A stretch of DNA of 16,617 nucleotides, from NCBI GenBank assembly GCA_003452915.1, contig DMMZ01000029.1, positions 10,218 through 26,834 of the forward strand. Reading direction: 5' to 3'. Of this stretch, positions 1 through 6,632 are shown piece by piece. This DNA is from Clostridiales bacterium (lineage in GTDB: Bacteria > Bacillota > Clostridia > Oscillospirales > CAG-382). Each line of letters begins with the position of its first letter. Within the stretch, counting starts at the first letter, position 1. The notes beneath the pieces were generated by a model. The model worked only from the letters and a program-made list of their open reading frames with translations. It had not been told where the DNA came from and searched no databases. Position numbers and translations under genes: made by a program.

Positions 1-699
1 CAACCGATTTTCACCAGTGGAGATAACTGCCTGCAAACCGAGTTCATTTGCATTGAAAAAAGCGATAACGAATTGATAAAAACAAACATTGAACTTAATA
101 CTCCCGGCTATTTTTCGCTGTATAATGCGGTTACTGCAATTTCTGTTGCAAGGAAGTATAATATTCCTTATCTTGCAATCAGAGAGGGTCTTAAAAATGC
201 TTTTATAAAAGGAAGAATGGAAGTTGTTCCCATTTATACCGGTTTTTCGGTAATAATAGATTATGCACATAACGAACTTAGTGTAGAAAGTCTGTTCGAA
301 ACAATAAAGCATTATAACCCAAGAAGAATAATATCGGTCTTCGGCTGTGGTGGAAACCGCTCAAAATTACGCAGATATTCCATGGGTGAAATTATTGGAA
401 AAAATTCGGATATTTCGGTTATAACCTCGGATAATTCCCGCTATGAAAAAGTGGAAGATATTGTATGTGATATCCTTATCGGTATAAATAAAACCAATAA
501 CGAGCATATTATAATATATGACAGAAAAAAAGCGATTGAACACGCAATCGATATTGCTGAAAAAGGTGACGTTATCTTATTGATCGGCAAGGGACATGAA
601 CATTACGAAGAAATAGAAGGAGTAAAATACCCCTTCTCGGAAAGACAGATAGTGCTTGATTATGTTAACCTAAAAAGGCTTCAAGATAATTTATTTTAA
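1..699 (+). CDS. MurE-type UDP-MurNAc-tripeptide synthetase, C-terminal part (5' end outside window)
   Basis: The reading frame is open from base 1, so this is the last 232 residues of a longer protein; the TTG at 73 is internal and not the start. MurE ligases add the third stem-peptide residue (meso-diaminopimelate or lysine) to UDP-MurNAc-L-Ala-D-Glu in the cytoplasm, using ATP. Visible signs, in order, are a central-domain segment with IIDYAH (about nt 253-270), FGCGGNRSKLRR, the amino-acid-binding region reading DNSR (nt 430-441) where DNPR is usual, and GKGHEHYEEIEG near the end, the usual MurE GKGHExYxE motif. The retained Arg favours diaminopimelate, but the Pro to Ser change marks a divergent member, possibly a second MurE-like paralogue. 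The 3' end overlaps the convergent trmB by 35 bp. The family call is firm; substrate and paralogy are inference. Confidence 0.85.
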   Translation, partial: QPIFTSGDNCLQTEFICIEKSDNELIKTNIELNTPGYFSLYNAVTAISVARKYNIPYLAIREGLKNAFIKGRMEVVPIYTGFSVIIDYAHNELSVESLFETIKHYNPRRIISVFGCGGNRSKLRRYSMGEIIGKNSDISVITSDNSRYEKVEDIVCDILIGINKTNNEHIIIYDRKKAIEHAIDIAEKGDVILLIGKGHEHYEEIEGVKYPFSERQIVLDYVNLKRLQDNLF

Positions 700-1318
700 A
701 ACCCTGAGCCGAAAAATTCTTTTCGTATTCGGTCATTATATTATTTTCGTTCATTTCACTTGAATGCAGATCATAACAAATATTTTCGAGAATAAAATTA
801 GCTTCCTTAAATGTCTCGAGCGAATATTCAAACAGTCCGATGTTATCGGTCTTGAAATAAATGCGTGCGTCGTCTTTTAAAATTTTCTTGTATCTTTCAA
901 GGAACAAGGGACTTGTAAGACGACGTTTTGCGTTCTTTTTACGTGGCCATGGGTCAGAGAAATTCAAATACAAACGGTCAATTGATTTAGGTGGTAAAAA
1001 AGCATCAACATTATCTGCATTCTCGTTTAAAAAGGCAATATTTGTACAGCCTTCCCTCTCCGCTTTTTCCATTGCCATCATAAGAACATCCTGAACACGC
1101 TCAACAGCAAGAATACAGGCATCCGGATTGCGTCTTGATAACTCAGTGACAAATGCTCCCTTGCCGCAGCCGATTTCTAAAAAAAGTTTTTGGTTTTTAT
1201 TTTCAAAATTTGATATTATGTTAACCATTTTATTTTCGTTTGTTTTTGCAAAAAGAGACGAAACCTTTTCAAGCCTTATTTCTCTATTTTTCTTGGGACG
1301 CATTCTCATAATAACCAT
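665..1318 (-). CDS. trmB: tRNA (guanine-N7-)-methyltransferase TrmB
   Basis: TrmB uses S-adenosylmethionine to make m7G46 in the tRNA variable loop. The SAM-binding motif FLEIGCGKGAFVTELS is present, followed by an acidic residue in VERVQD, the family signature NFSDPWPRKKNAKRRL, and the C-terminal TEYEKNFSAQG. The length, about 217 residues, is normal. Several starts are possible: GTG 1330 and ATG 1321, 1318, 1309 and 1303. A GAAAGG Shine-Dalgarno at 1328-1323 lies inside the GTG start and is 4 nt from ATG 1318, so 1318 is preferred. Many relatives seem to begin at the MRMR equivalent (1309). The stop lies inside the 3' end of the convergent MurE-type gene. A TTGACA/TAACAT promoter lies just upstream. 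Confidence 0.92.
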   Translation of the reverse strand: MVIMRMRPKKNREIRLEKVSSLFAKTNENKMVNIISNFENKNQKLFLEIGCGKGAFVTELSRRNPDACILAVERVQDVLMMAMEKAEREGCTNIAFLNENADNVDAFLPPKSIDRLYLNFSDPWPRKKNAKRRLTSPLFLERYKKILKDDARIYFKTDNIGLFEYSLETFKEANFILENICYDLHSSEMNENNIMTEYEKNFSAQGFKINYLEAFLG

Positions 1319-1347
1319 CATGCCTTTCACAAAAATATTGCAAAGCT

Positions 1348-1376
1348 ATGTTACAATTTTTGCTTACATTTGTCAA
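1348..1376 (-). promoter_or_regulatory. Sigma-A promoter for trmB
   Basis: On the minus strand, TTGACA (1376-1371) is followed by a 17-bp spacer and TAACAT (1353-1348). This is a perfect -35 at ideal spacing, with a -10 matching 4 of 6. The bases around the -35, TATTCATTGACAAATGTA, almost repeat at the lipoprotein promoter near 10155. Confidence 0.65.
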
Positions 1377-1492
1377 TGAATATTTGAAATGAATTTGAGC
1401 AAAATAATAGTAAAAGAATGAAAATTCAATGATAGAAAAATGTTTTTCCCTAGAAATCGTTTTCATCTTTTTTAAAAATAAACCTTAAATAA

Positions 1493-1506
1493 CCGTAAAT
1501 TTACGG
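1493..1506 (+). repeat. Perfect 14-bp palindrome in the leader of the DUF378 gene
   Basis: CCGTAAATTTACGG is a perfect dyad about 100 bp upstream of the DUF378 start. It could be an operator or a short stem. No T-run follows, so it is not a terminator. Its function is unknown. Confidence 0.4.
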
Positions 1507-1512
1507 AGCAAG

Positions 1513-1548
1513 CCCCGATTTGTTCCACTTTATAAATAATTTTCGGGG
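1513..1548 (+). promoter_or_regulatory. Leader stem CCCCGA/TCGGGG just upstream of the Shine-Dalgarno
   Basis: CCCCGA (1513-1518) can pair with TCGGGG (1543-1548), with a 24-nt loop. GAGC (1506-1509) can also pair with GCTC (1558-1561), closing a larger structure that would contain the GAAAGG Shine-Dalgarno at 1550-1555. This closing pair competes by one or two bases with the next hairpin (1560-1596). No known riboswitch class was recognised. Confidence 0.3.
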
Positions 1549-1549
1549 A

Positions 1550-1596
1550 GAAAGGAAGCTCATTCAATAATTTTATATTTTCTATTTATTGAATGA
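1550..1596 (+). promoter_or_regulatory. Shine-Dalgarno plus intervening 11-bp hairpin of the DUF378 gene
   Basis: The only good Shine-Dalgarno upstream of this gene is GAAAGG at 1550-1555, 44 nt before the GTG at 1600. Between them TCATTCAATAA (1560-1570) pairs perfectly with TTATTGAATGA (1586-1596) around a 15-nt loop. With the hairpin folded, only 7 unpaired nt separate the Shine-Dalgarno from GTG 1600, a normal spacing. Confidence 0.5.
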
Positions 1597-1599
1597 ACC

Positions 1600-1818
1600 G
1601 TGATTATAATGCTTGACAGAATTTCATTAATTTTAGTGATAGTCGGTGCTCTCAACTGGGGTTCAGTAGGGCTTTTCCAATTCGATATAGTCGCTTGGAT
1701 TTTTGGTGGTCAGAGCGCGGTTGTAAGCCGTATAATATATACTCTAATAGCACTTTGCGGAGTCTGGTGTATCAGCCTTTTGTTCAGAAGCAGAAGTGCT
1801 GCCGAGATAGAAGACTAA
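1600..1818 (+). CDS. Small DUF378 family membrane protein
   Basis: A 72-residue protein with two hydrophobic segments, about residues 7-33 (with the family pattern VGALNWGSVGLFQFD) and 40-63, then a short charged tail RSRSAAEIED. DUF378 proteins are small two-helix membrane proteins of unknown function, including B. subtilis YuzA. The start is either GTG 1600 (MIIMLDR) or ATG 1609 (MLDR). GTG is preferred because, once the hairpin at 1560-1596 is folded, the only Shine-Dalgarno (1550-1555) sits 7 nt from it. The gene stands alone: divergent from trmB upstream, and closed by a strong terminator 3 bp downstream. No convincing sigma-A promoter was found in 1381-1549. Confidence 0.85.
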   Translation: MIIMLDRISLILVIVGALNWGSVGLFQFDIVAWIFGGQSAVVSRIIYTLIALCGVWCISLLFRSRSAAEIED

Positions 1819-1821
1819 AAT

Positions 1822-1857
1822 AAATCGGAAACGTATAAGCATACGTTTCCGATTTTT
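1822..1857 (+). terminator. Rho-independent terminator of the DUF378 gene
   Basis: A 15-bp perfect stem (1822-1836 with 1841-1855; AAATCGGAAACGTAT and its complement) with a 4-nt loop AAGC runs into TTTTT. It begins three bases after the stop codon. Confidence 0.88.
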
Positions 1858-1871
1858 AATATTAAATTAAT

Positions 1872-1901
1872 ACCATCCGAAAAAAGGATGGTGTTTCTTT
1901 T
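1872..1901 (+). terminator. Second terminator-like hairpin before the ABC-F gene
   Basis: ACCATCC (1872-1878) pairs with GGATGGT (1886-1892) around GAAAAAA and is followed by GTTTCTTTTT. It lies directly upstream of the ABC-F promoter -35, so it insulates that promoter from upstream read-through rather than attenuating the ABC-F mRNA. Confidence 0.65.
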
Positions 1902-1929
1902 TGACAAAAATAAATAAATATGTTAAAAT
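1901..1929 (+). promoter_or_regulatory. Strong sigma-A promoter for the ABC-F gene
   Basis: Perfect -35 TTGACA (1901-1906), 17-bp spacer, -10 TAAAAT (1924-1929), with a TG extended -10 dinucleotide at 1921-1922. The predicted start near 1936 gives a leader of about 30 nt carrying GGAG at 1951-1954, with no attenuator hairpin seen. Confidence 0.8.
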
Positions 1930-1965
1930 ATAACTTGACATTATTATAACGGAGTAATAACTTAA

Positions 1966-3888
1966 ATGAGTATTATAATATGCGATGGTATATCGCTTTC
2001 ATATGGAATAAAAGATGTACTGTGTAATATAACCTTTGCGGTTAATGAGGGTGCAAAGGTCGGTGTTATCGGAGCAAACGGAGCTGGAAAAACCTCCCTT
2101 TTTAAAATAATAAACGGAGCAGAAAAACAAACAGACGGTAAGGTTTTTTTAAGTAAGGGAGTTTCTATTGGATTTTTGGAACAGATAACTGACAGTATTG
2201 CTTTTAAAAACAATGTTATGGATACAGCACTCGAGGCTAACTCTCATCTTATATTATTGGAAAATGAAATAGAAGCCTTACACAAAAAACTTGATGACGG
2301 TGACGGAGGTGTTATAGCTGCATATACATCCGCATCCGAGAGATATCTGGCTCTCGGTGGCTTTGAATACAAGGCAAAAACACGTTCTTTTTTAAAAAGT
2401 TTCGGTTTTACTGATGAAATGCTATTAATGCCTGCTTCCATGTTAAGCGGTGGGCAAAAAACCAGACTTATGCTTGTTACACTGTTATTGCGTGAGCCGG
2501 ATATAATTATGCTTGACGAGCCTACAAACCATCTTGATATTGAGTCTGTTTCCTGGCTTGAGGGTTTTATAAAATCATCTAAAAAAACCTTTCTCATAAT
2601 CTCGCATGACCGTTTTTTCCTTGATAATGTAACAACAGACACGCTCGAAATAGAAAACTACAAAGCAACTATGTATAGTGGTGGTTATAGTGTTTTCAAA
2701 GAGAAAAAAGAAAAGCTGCGTGAGGATCTTTTAAAACATTACACATTGCAACAAAAAGAAATAAAACGCATTGAAGCATTCATAGAGAATCAACGCAAAT
2801 GGAATCGTGAGCGAAATATTATAGCCGCTGAGAGCCGAATGAAGATGCTTGACCGCATGGAAAAGATTGAAAAGCCAAAAGATACTCCAAAGGCAATCAA
2901 CTTTTCGCTTGCTTCGTCAACAAGTAAGAGTTTCGAGGTGATTTCTGTACGTGGGTTAACAAAAAGTTATCCGCAAAAAAAGTTATTCAACAATCTTTCC
3001 TTTGAACTTCATTACGGTGAGCGGTTATTTGTTTTGGGCAACAACGGCTGTGGAAAAAGCACGCTTGTAAAAATACTTACTGGCAGGGAAAAGCAAGACA
3101 ACGGAGTGTTCGAACTTGGATATAATCAAAATATAGGTTATTATGATCAGGACCAGCAGCTTCTTGACATCGAAAGCACCGTAATCGAGGAGCTTTGGTC
3201 TTCCTATGGTGAAAAAACAATTACCGAGATACGTGGATTGCTTGCACGTTTTGGCTTTTACGGAGATGATATTTATAAAAAGATTTCTGTTTTAAGCGGT
3301 GGCGAGAGAGCACGTCTTTCTATAGCAAAAATGATTATCAGCGGAGTGAGCCTTCTCATTCTTGATGAACCGACAAATCACCTTGACATCCCATCAAAAG
3401 AAACACTTGAATTTGCTTTAAAAGAATATAACGGAACTGTTCTTTGCGTTTCGCATGACAGGTATTTTATTTCCTCACTTGCAACAAATATTCTGGAAAT
3501 CGCTCCCGAACAAAGTGAAGTCGGTTATGTTTTTTATAAGGGTGGTTATAAAAACTATCTTGCTTTAAAAGAAAATAATATTATTCCAACTGCTGAAGCA
3601 AATGACATAAAATCTGCAGGTAAAGAAGACTACCTTGCCACAAAAAAAGAAAAAAGCAGGAAACGATATGTGACCTTAAGAATTCCCGCTATTGAAAGCG
3701 AAATTATAGAAAAAGAAAAAAAACTGAAAGACATAAACGAATTAAAAACCGGTGAAGCTGCATCAGATTTTGTTTTACTTAACAAGCTGTATGAAGAAGA
3801 AACCTCACTGGAAGCCGCTCTTGAATCATTATATGATGAATTACTAAATCTTGAAGAAGAAAGAGAATATAATAATACTAATTCTTAA
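1966..3888 (+). CDS. ABC-F family ATPase (ribosome-associated, YdiF-like)
   Basis: A 640-residue protein with two ABC ATPase domains and no membrane segment, the ABC-F pattern. Domain 1 has Walker A GANGAGKT (36-43), signature LSGGQKTR (160-167) and Walker B IIMLDEPTNHLD (180-191). A charged helical linker follows (about 240-305). Domain 2 has GNNGCGKST (358-366), LSGGERAR (443-450) and LLILDEPTNHLD (463-474). The C-terminus (about 575-635) is lysine/glutamate-rich and looks like the coiled-coil C-terminal domain of YdiF-type members. ABC-F proteins bind the ribosomal E site and relieve stalls; some confer antibiotic resistance. Nothing here separates a housekeeping from a resistance role. 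The start ATG 1966 has GGAG 11 nt upstream. No clear terminator follows the stop. Confidence 0.93.
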   Translation: MSIIICDGISLSYGIKDVLCNITFAVNEGAKVGVIGANGAGKTSLFKIINGAEKQTDGKVFLSKGVSIGFLEQITDSIAFKNNVMDTALEANSHLILLENEIEALHKKLDDGDGGVIAAYTSASERYLALGGFEYKAKTRSFLKSFGFTDEMLLMPASMLSGGQKTRLMLVTLLLREPDIIMLDEPTNHLDIESVSWLEGFIKSSKKTFLIISHDRFFLDNVTTDTLEIENYKATMYSGGYSVFKEKKEKLREDLLKHYTLQQKEIKRIEAFIENQRKWNRERNIIAAESRMKMLDRMEKIEKPKDTPKAINFSLASSTSKSFEVISVRGLTKSYPQKKLFNNLSFELHYGERLFVLGNNGCGKSTLVKILTGREKQDNGVFELGYNQNIGYYDQDQQLLDIESTVIEELWSSYGEKTITEIRGLLARFGFYGDDIYKKISVLSGGERARLSIAKMIISGVSLLILDEPTNHLDIPSKETLEFALKEYNGTVLCVSHDRYFISSLATNILEIAPEQSEVGYVFYKGGYKNYLALKENNIIPTAEANDIKSAGKEDYLATKKEKSRKRYVTLRIPAIESEIIEKEKKLKDINELKTGEAASDFVLLNKLYEEETSLEAALESLYDELLNLEEEREYNNTNS

Positions 3889-3950
3889 GAAACAGTTAGA
3901 AAAAATCTTCGAAAAATTCCACTTATCAAAGACTTTCTAAATCGAATTAA

Positions 3951-3956
3951 TATAAT
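3951..3956 (+). promoter_or_regulatory. Possible -10 element for the DUF4830-rsuA unit
   Basis: A consensus TATAAT lies 66 bp upstream of the DUF4830 start, but no good -35 is found 16-18 bp before it. The call rests on the -10 alone. Confidence 0.35.
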
Positions 3957-3973
3957 ATAGAATAAAAAATGAT

Positions 3974-4009
3974 TTTCGATAATATTATGTAACATAAAAA
4001 TTATCGAAA
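3974..4009 (+). repeat. 10-bp inverted repeat touching the DUF4830 Shine-Dalgarno
   Basis: TTTCGATAAT (3974-3983) pairs perfectly with ATTATCGAAA (4000-4009) across a 16-nt loop. The 3' arm contains the AAA of the AAAGGA Shine-Dalgarno (4007-4012). The stem would therefore partly cover the ribosome binding site in RNA, or could serve as an operator dyad in DNA. Confidence 0.45.
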
Positions 4010-4021
4010 GGATATGATTTG

Positions 4022-4495
4022 ATGTTTGTCTATACGTTAAAAGCATCAAGTATTAAGTTTTTTGCTGTAATATTGCTCTCAGTTGCGGTATTAGTTACCA
4101 TTGTTGCGGTAATTCCCGATTTCGATGCTATCGGAGAGGTCGCTGCCGTTTCTATTAATTATAGCGGAATTGATACCGAAGAAGAGCGCCAAGCTTTCCT
4201 TAAGCAGTTCGGTTATGAGCTTAAAGAAGCACCGATGGATGTTGTTGAGGTATCAATACCTGAAAAGTTCGATTCGGTTTATCAAACCTACAATGACATT
4301 CAAAGAGCGCAAGGTTTAAATTTAAATAAGTATCAAGGCAAGGAAGTAACCCGTTATACATATGAGATAACGAATTATGAATATGACGGAACGGTACTTG
4401 CGACGATTATCGTTTATAAAAACAAGATAATCGCAGGTGACATCTGTTCTGCTGATGGTGAAGGCTTTATGCACGGATTTGAAAAACCGCTTTAA
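4022..4495 (+). CDS. DUF4830-like single-pass membrane or secreted protein
   Basis: A 157-residue protein. The N-terminus is a hydrophobic segment (about 11-30, FFAVILLSVAVLVTIVAVIP) after a short basic stretch, so it is a membrane anchor or uncleaved signal, with the rest outside. The soluble part has the pattern of DUF4830 proteins: ERQAFLKQFGYE near the start of the domain, RYTYEITNYEYDG, then an IIVYKNKIIAGDICS strand pair and a final GEGFMHGF. The function of the family is unknown. ATG 4022 is preferred over TTG 4019 because AAAGGA (4007-4012) is 9 nt upstream of it. It is followed after 21 nt by the rsuA-like gene, so the two are probably co-transcribed. The family assignment is from memory of the pattern. 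Confidence 0.72.
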   Translation: MFVYTLKASSIKFFAVILLSVAVLVTIVAVIPDFDAIGEVAAVSINYSGIDTEEERQAFLKQFGYELKEAPMDVVEVSIPEKFDSVYQTYNDIQRAQGLNLNKYQGKEVTRYTYEITNYEYDGTVLATIIVYKNKIIAGDICSADGEGFMHGFEKPL

Positions 4496-4516
4496 ATATC
4501 AACTAAAAGGACGTTT

Positions 4517-5257
4517 ATGTTAATGAACAAGTATGAAAACACTTTTGAAAGATTGGATAAAATACTTGCCAAAGCTGCCGCTCTTTCCCGTAAGGAAGCA
4601 AAAAGGGCGGCTTTATCGGGACGAATTACAGTAGATGGCGTAATAGTACGTTCTCCCGAACAGAAAATACCCGTTTCAAGCATTATATGTCTTGACGGAA
4701 AGGTACTTGTATATAACGAGTATATTTACCTTATGCTCAATAAGCCGGAGGGTTATGTTTGCGCTAATGATGATCCTAAGAGTCCAAATGTTTTTGAGCT
4801 TCTTGGTGATGAATATAAAAAAGATGATCTTTTTACGGTCGGAAGGTTAGATAAATATACAACAGGACTTCTGGTAATCACTAATAATGGTCCTCTTGCT
4901 CATTTTCTATTATCACCTAAACGACATGTTGAAAAGAAATACTATTTGCGTTCTAAATTTCCACTTACAGACGAAGATGTTAATGCTTTTTTTAATGGTG
5001 TTGATATAGGTGAAAAGGATATTACCAAGAGTGCATGTCTTGAAATCTGCGTTGATAATTATTCCGCGTATCTGACTATTACCGAAGGGAAATTTCATCA
5101 GATTAAACGAATGCTAGATTTACGGGATAATAAAGTTACCTCACTTAAGCGGGTTACCTTTGGTCCTCTTGAGCTTGATCCTTTTCTTTCAGCGGGTAAT
5201 TACCGACAATTGACCGATAACGAAGTTAAATTGCTATTAACAGCAGTAGAAAAATAA
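4517..5257 (+). CDS. RsuA-family 16S rRNA pseudouridine synthase
   Basis: A 246-residue protein. The N-terminal S4 RNA-binding domain (about 10-60) has ERLDKILAKAAALSRKEAKR and GRITVDGVIV. The catalytic domain begins with YLMLNKPEGYV (71-81) and has the family motif GRLDKYTTGLL (109-119), in which D112 is the catalytic aspartate that attacks the target uridine. A later motif, KFHQIKRML, is also typical. RsuA makes pseudouridine 516 in 16S rRNA; RluB/E/F relatives share the fold, so the exact site is an inference. The start ATG 4517 has AAAAGG 6 nt upstream. It lies 21 nt after the DUF4830 gene, in a likely two-gene transcript. No convincing terminator was found in 5258-5370. Confidence 0.88.
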   Translation: MLMNKYENTFERLDKILAKAAALSRKEAKRAALSGRITVDGVIVRSPEQKIPVSSIICLDGKVLVYNEYIYLMLNKPEGYVCANDDPKSPNVFELLGDEYKKDDLFTVGRLDKYTTGLLVITNNGPLAHFLLSPKRHVEKKYYLRSKFPLTDEDVNAFFNGVDIGEKDITKSACLEICVDNYSAYLTITEGKFHQIKRMLDLRDNKVTSLKRVTFGPLELDPFLSAGNYRQLTDNEVKLLLTAVEK

Positions 5258-5374
5258 GTAAATAATTCCCAAAAAATTATCATTCTTGGCGGTATGTTAA
5301 ATTTATTATGCAAAATAGATAAACTAAGGCTTTAAAATTTGGGTAAATAATCACTTCCATTTTCGTTATATTTT

Positions 5375-5383
5375 TGGTATTAT
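5375..5383 (+). promoter_or_regulatory. Extended -10 promoter of the sugar-importer ATPase gene
   Basis: TGGTATTAT gives a TG-n extended -10 with TATTAT at 5378-5383. The -35 region at 17-bp spacing (TTCCAT, 5355-5360) is weak, so the extended element would have to compensate. Confidence 0.5.
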
Positions 5384-5402
5384 ATAAACCATAGAAAGTT
5401 AT

Positions 5403-5431
5403 GAGGGTATAAATCTGCCCTCTCCAGGAGG
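5403..5431 (+). promoter_or_regulatory. Leader hairpin and strong AGGAGG ribosome binding site
   Basis: GAGGG (5403-5407) pairs with CCCTC (5418-5422) around a 10-nt loop in the short leader. AGGAGG at 5426-5431 follows, 6 nt before ATG 5438. The GAGGG arm also resembles a Shine-Dalgarno and may simply keep the CCCTC from pairing with the real one. Confidence 0.45.
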
Positions 5432-5437
5432 TTAATA

Positions 5438-6553
5438 ATGGCAAGTGTACTTTTCAAGCACATTTACAAGAAGTTTCCGGGTGGAGTTACTGCCGTATCG
5501 GATTTCAATCTTGACATCAAGGATAAGGAATTTATAATTCTAGTAGGTCCTTCGGGTTGCGGCAAAACCACTACCCTAAGAATGCTTGCAGGTCTTGAAG
5601 AGATTTCTGAAGGCGAGCTTTACATTGAAAACAAAAGAGTTAACGATGTTGCTCCCAAGGACAGAGATATAGCGATGGTTTTCCAAAACTATGCTCTTTA
5701 CCCTCATATGTCAGTTTTCGAGAACATGGCATTCGGACTTAAACTTCGTAAAGTCAGAAAAGAAGAAATAAAAAAGCGTGTTGAAGAAGCAGCAAGATAT
5801 CTTGATATCACCCATCTTCTTGATAGAAAACCCAAGGCTTTATCAGGAGGACAGAAGCAGCGTGTTGCTTTAGGTCGTGCAATTGTTCGTGAGCCTAAGG
5901 TATTCTTACTTGACGAACCGCTCTCTAACCTTGATGCTAAATTACGTGCAGCGACGAGAACAGTGCTTACCAAGTTACATCAAAGACTTCAAACTACATT
6001 TATATATGTAACTCATGACCAGACAGAAGCTATGACAATGGCTACCCGTATCGTCGTTATGAAAGACGGTATTATTCAACAGGTAGATACGCCTCAGAAT
6101 CTATATGATTTACCCGTCAACATTTTCGTTGCCGGATTTATCGGAACTCCACAAATGAACTTTATTAATGGTATACTCAAGAAAAAAGGCGATGATTTAT
6201 TCTTGGAGTTTGAGAATTGTTCTCTTAAGCTTCCTGCTGAAAAAGCAGCAGCTCCGGAACTTCAAGAATATATCGGAAAAGAAGTTGTTGCTGGTATCCG
6301 TCCTGAGCTTCTTCACGACGAGCCTGTTTTCTTAAGCAAGTTCGAAGCTTCTACTATAAATGCGTATGTTGAGTTTACAGAGCTTATGGGTGCAGAGATT
6401 TATCTCTACCTTAAAGTTGGTGAGGAACTTAATATGATATCCCGTGTTTCCTCCCGTTCACAGGCAAAACCCGGCGATGTTATTAAGATCGCTATAGACA
6501 CTTCAAGAATTCACATCTTTGACAAAGATACGGAGAAGGTTATTGTTCACTAA
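5438..6553 (+). CDS. Sugar ABC importer ATP-binding protein (MsmX/UgpC/MalK type)
   Basis: A 371-residue ATPase subunit of a CUT1-type carbohydrate importer. Seen are Walker A GPSGCGKT (37-44), Q-loop Q83 in MVFQNYALYPH, signature LSGGQ (135-139), Walker B VFLLDE (155-160) with catalytic E160, and H193 in YVTHDQTEAMTMA. A C-terminal TOBE/OB regulatory region (about 235-371) includes VAGFIGTPQMNF and the GIRPE segment, as in MalK and MsmX. No permease or binding-protein gene lies nearby. This matches the known role of MsmX as a shared ATPase serving several sugar importers encoded elsewhere; that role is inferred. It has an AGGAGG ribosome binding site and three hairpins after the stop. Confidence 0.92.
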   Translation: MASVLFKHIYKKFPGGVTAVSDFNLDIKDKEFIILVGPSGCGKTTTLRMLAGLEEISEGELYIENKRVNDVAPKDRDIAMVFQNYALYPHMSVFENMAFGLKLRKVRKEEIKKRVEEAARYLDITHLLDRKPKALSGGQKQRVALGRAIVREPKVFLLDEPLSNLDAKLRAATRTVLTKLHQRLQTTFIYVTHDQTEAMTMATRIVVMKDGIIQQVDTPQNLYDLPVNIFVAGFIGTPQMNFINGILKKKGDDLFLEFENCSLKLPAEKAAAPELQEYIGKEVVAGIRPELLHDEPVFLSKFEASTINAYVEFTELMGAEIYLYLKVGEELNMISRVSSRSQAKPGDVIKIAIDTSRIHIFDKDTEKVIVH

Positions 6554-6555
6554 GC

Positions 6556-6572
6556 ATTGTTTATAAAACAAT
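6556..6572 (+). repeat. Small hairpin just after the importer ATPase stop
   Basis: ATTGTTT (6556-6562) pairs with AAACAAT (6566-6572) around ATA. It is AU-only apart from one GC pair and probably weak. It is the first of three hairpins in this intergenic space. Confidence 0.3.
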
Positions 6573-6579
6573 AGATTAC

Positions 6580-6608
6580 AAAAAGACAGGGTGTAAATCC
6601 TGTCTTTT
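6580..6608 (+). terminator. Terminator of the importer ATPase gene
   Basis: AAAAGACAGG (6581-6590) pairs with CCTGTCTTTT (6599-6608), loop GTGTAAAT. The 3' arm ends in TTTT, giving a usable terminator for the plus strand; the A-rich 5' arm would serve the minus strand. Confidence 0.6.
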
Positions 6609-6632
6609 GCGTTGTATTGCACTTATTCTGAT

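Noticed and set aside
861..1379. Plus-strand frames antisense to trmB
   Set aside because: They mirror a strongly conserved gene, have no ribosome binding site, and contain no recognisable motif.
1934..1939. Second TTGACA just before the ABC-F gene
   Set aside because: No -10 fits 16-18 bp downstream before the start codon; it lies at the predicted transcription start of the better promoter.
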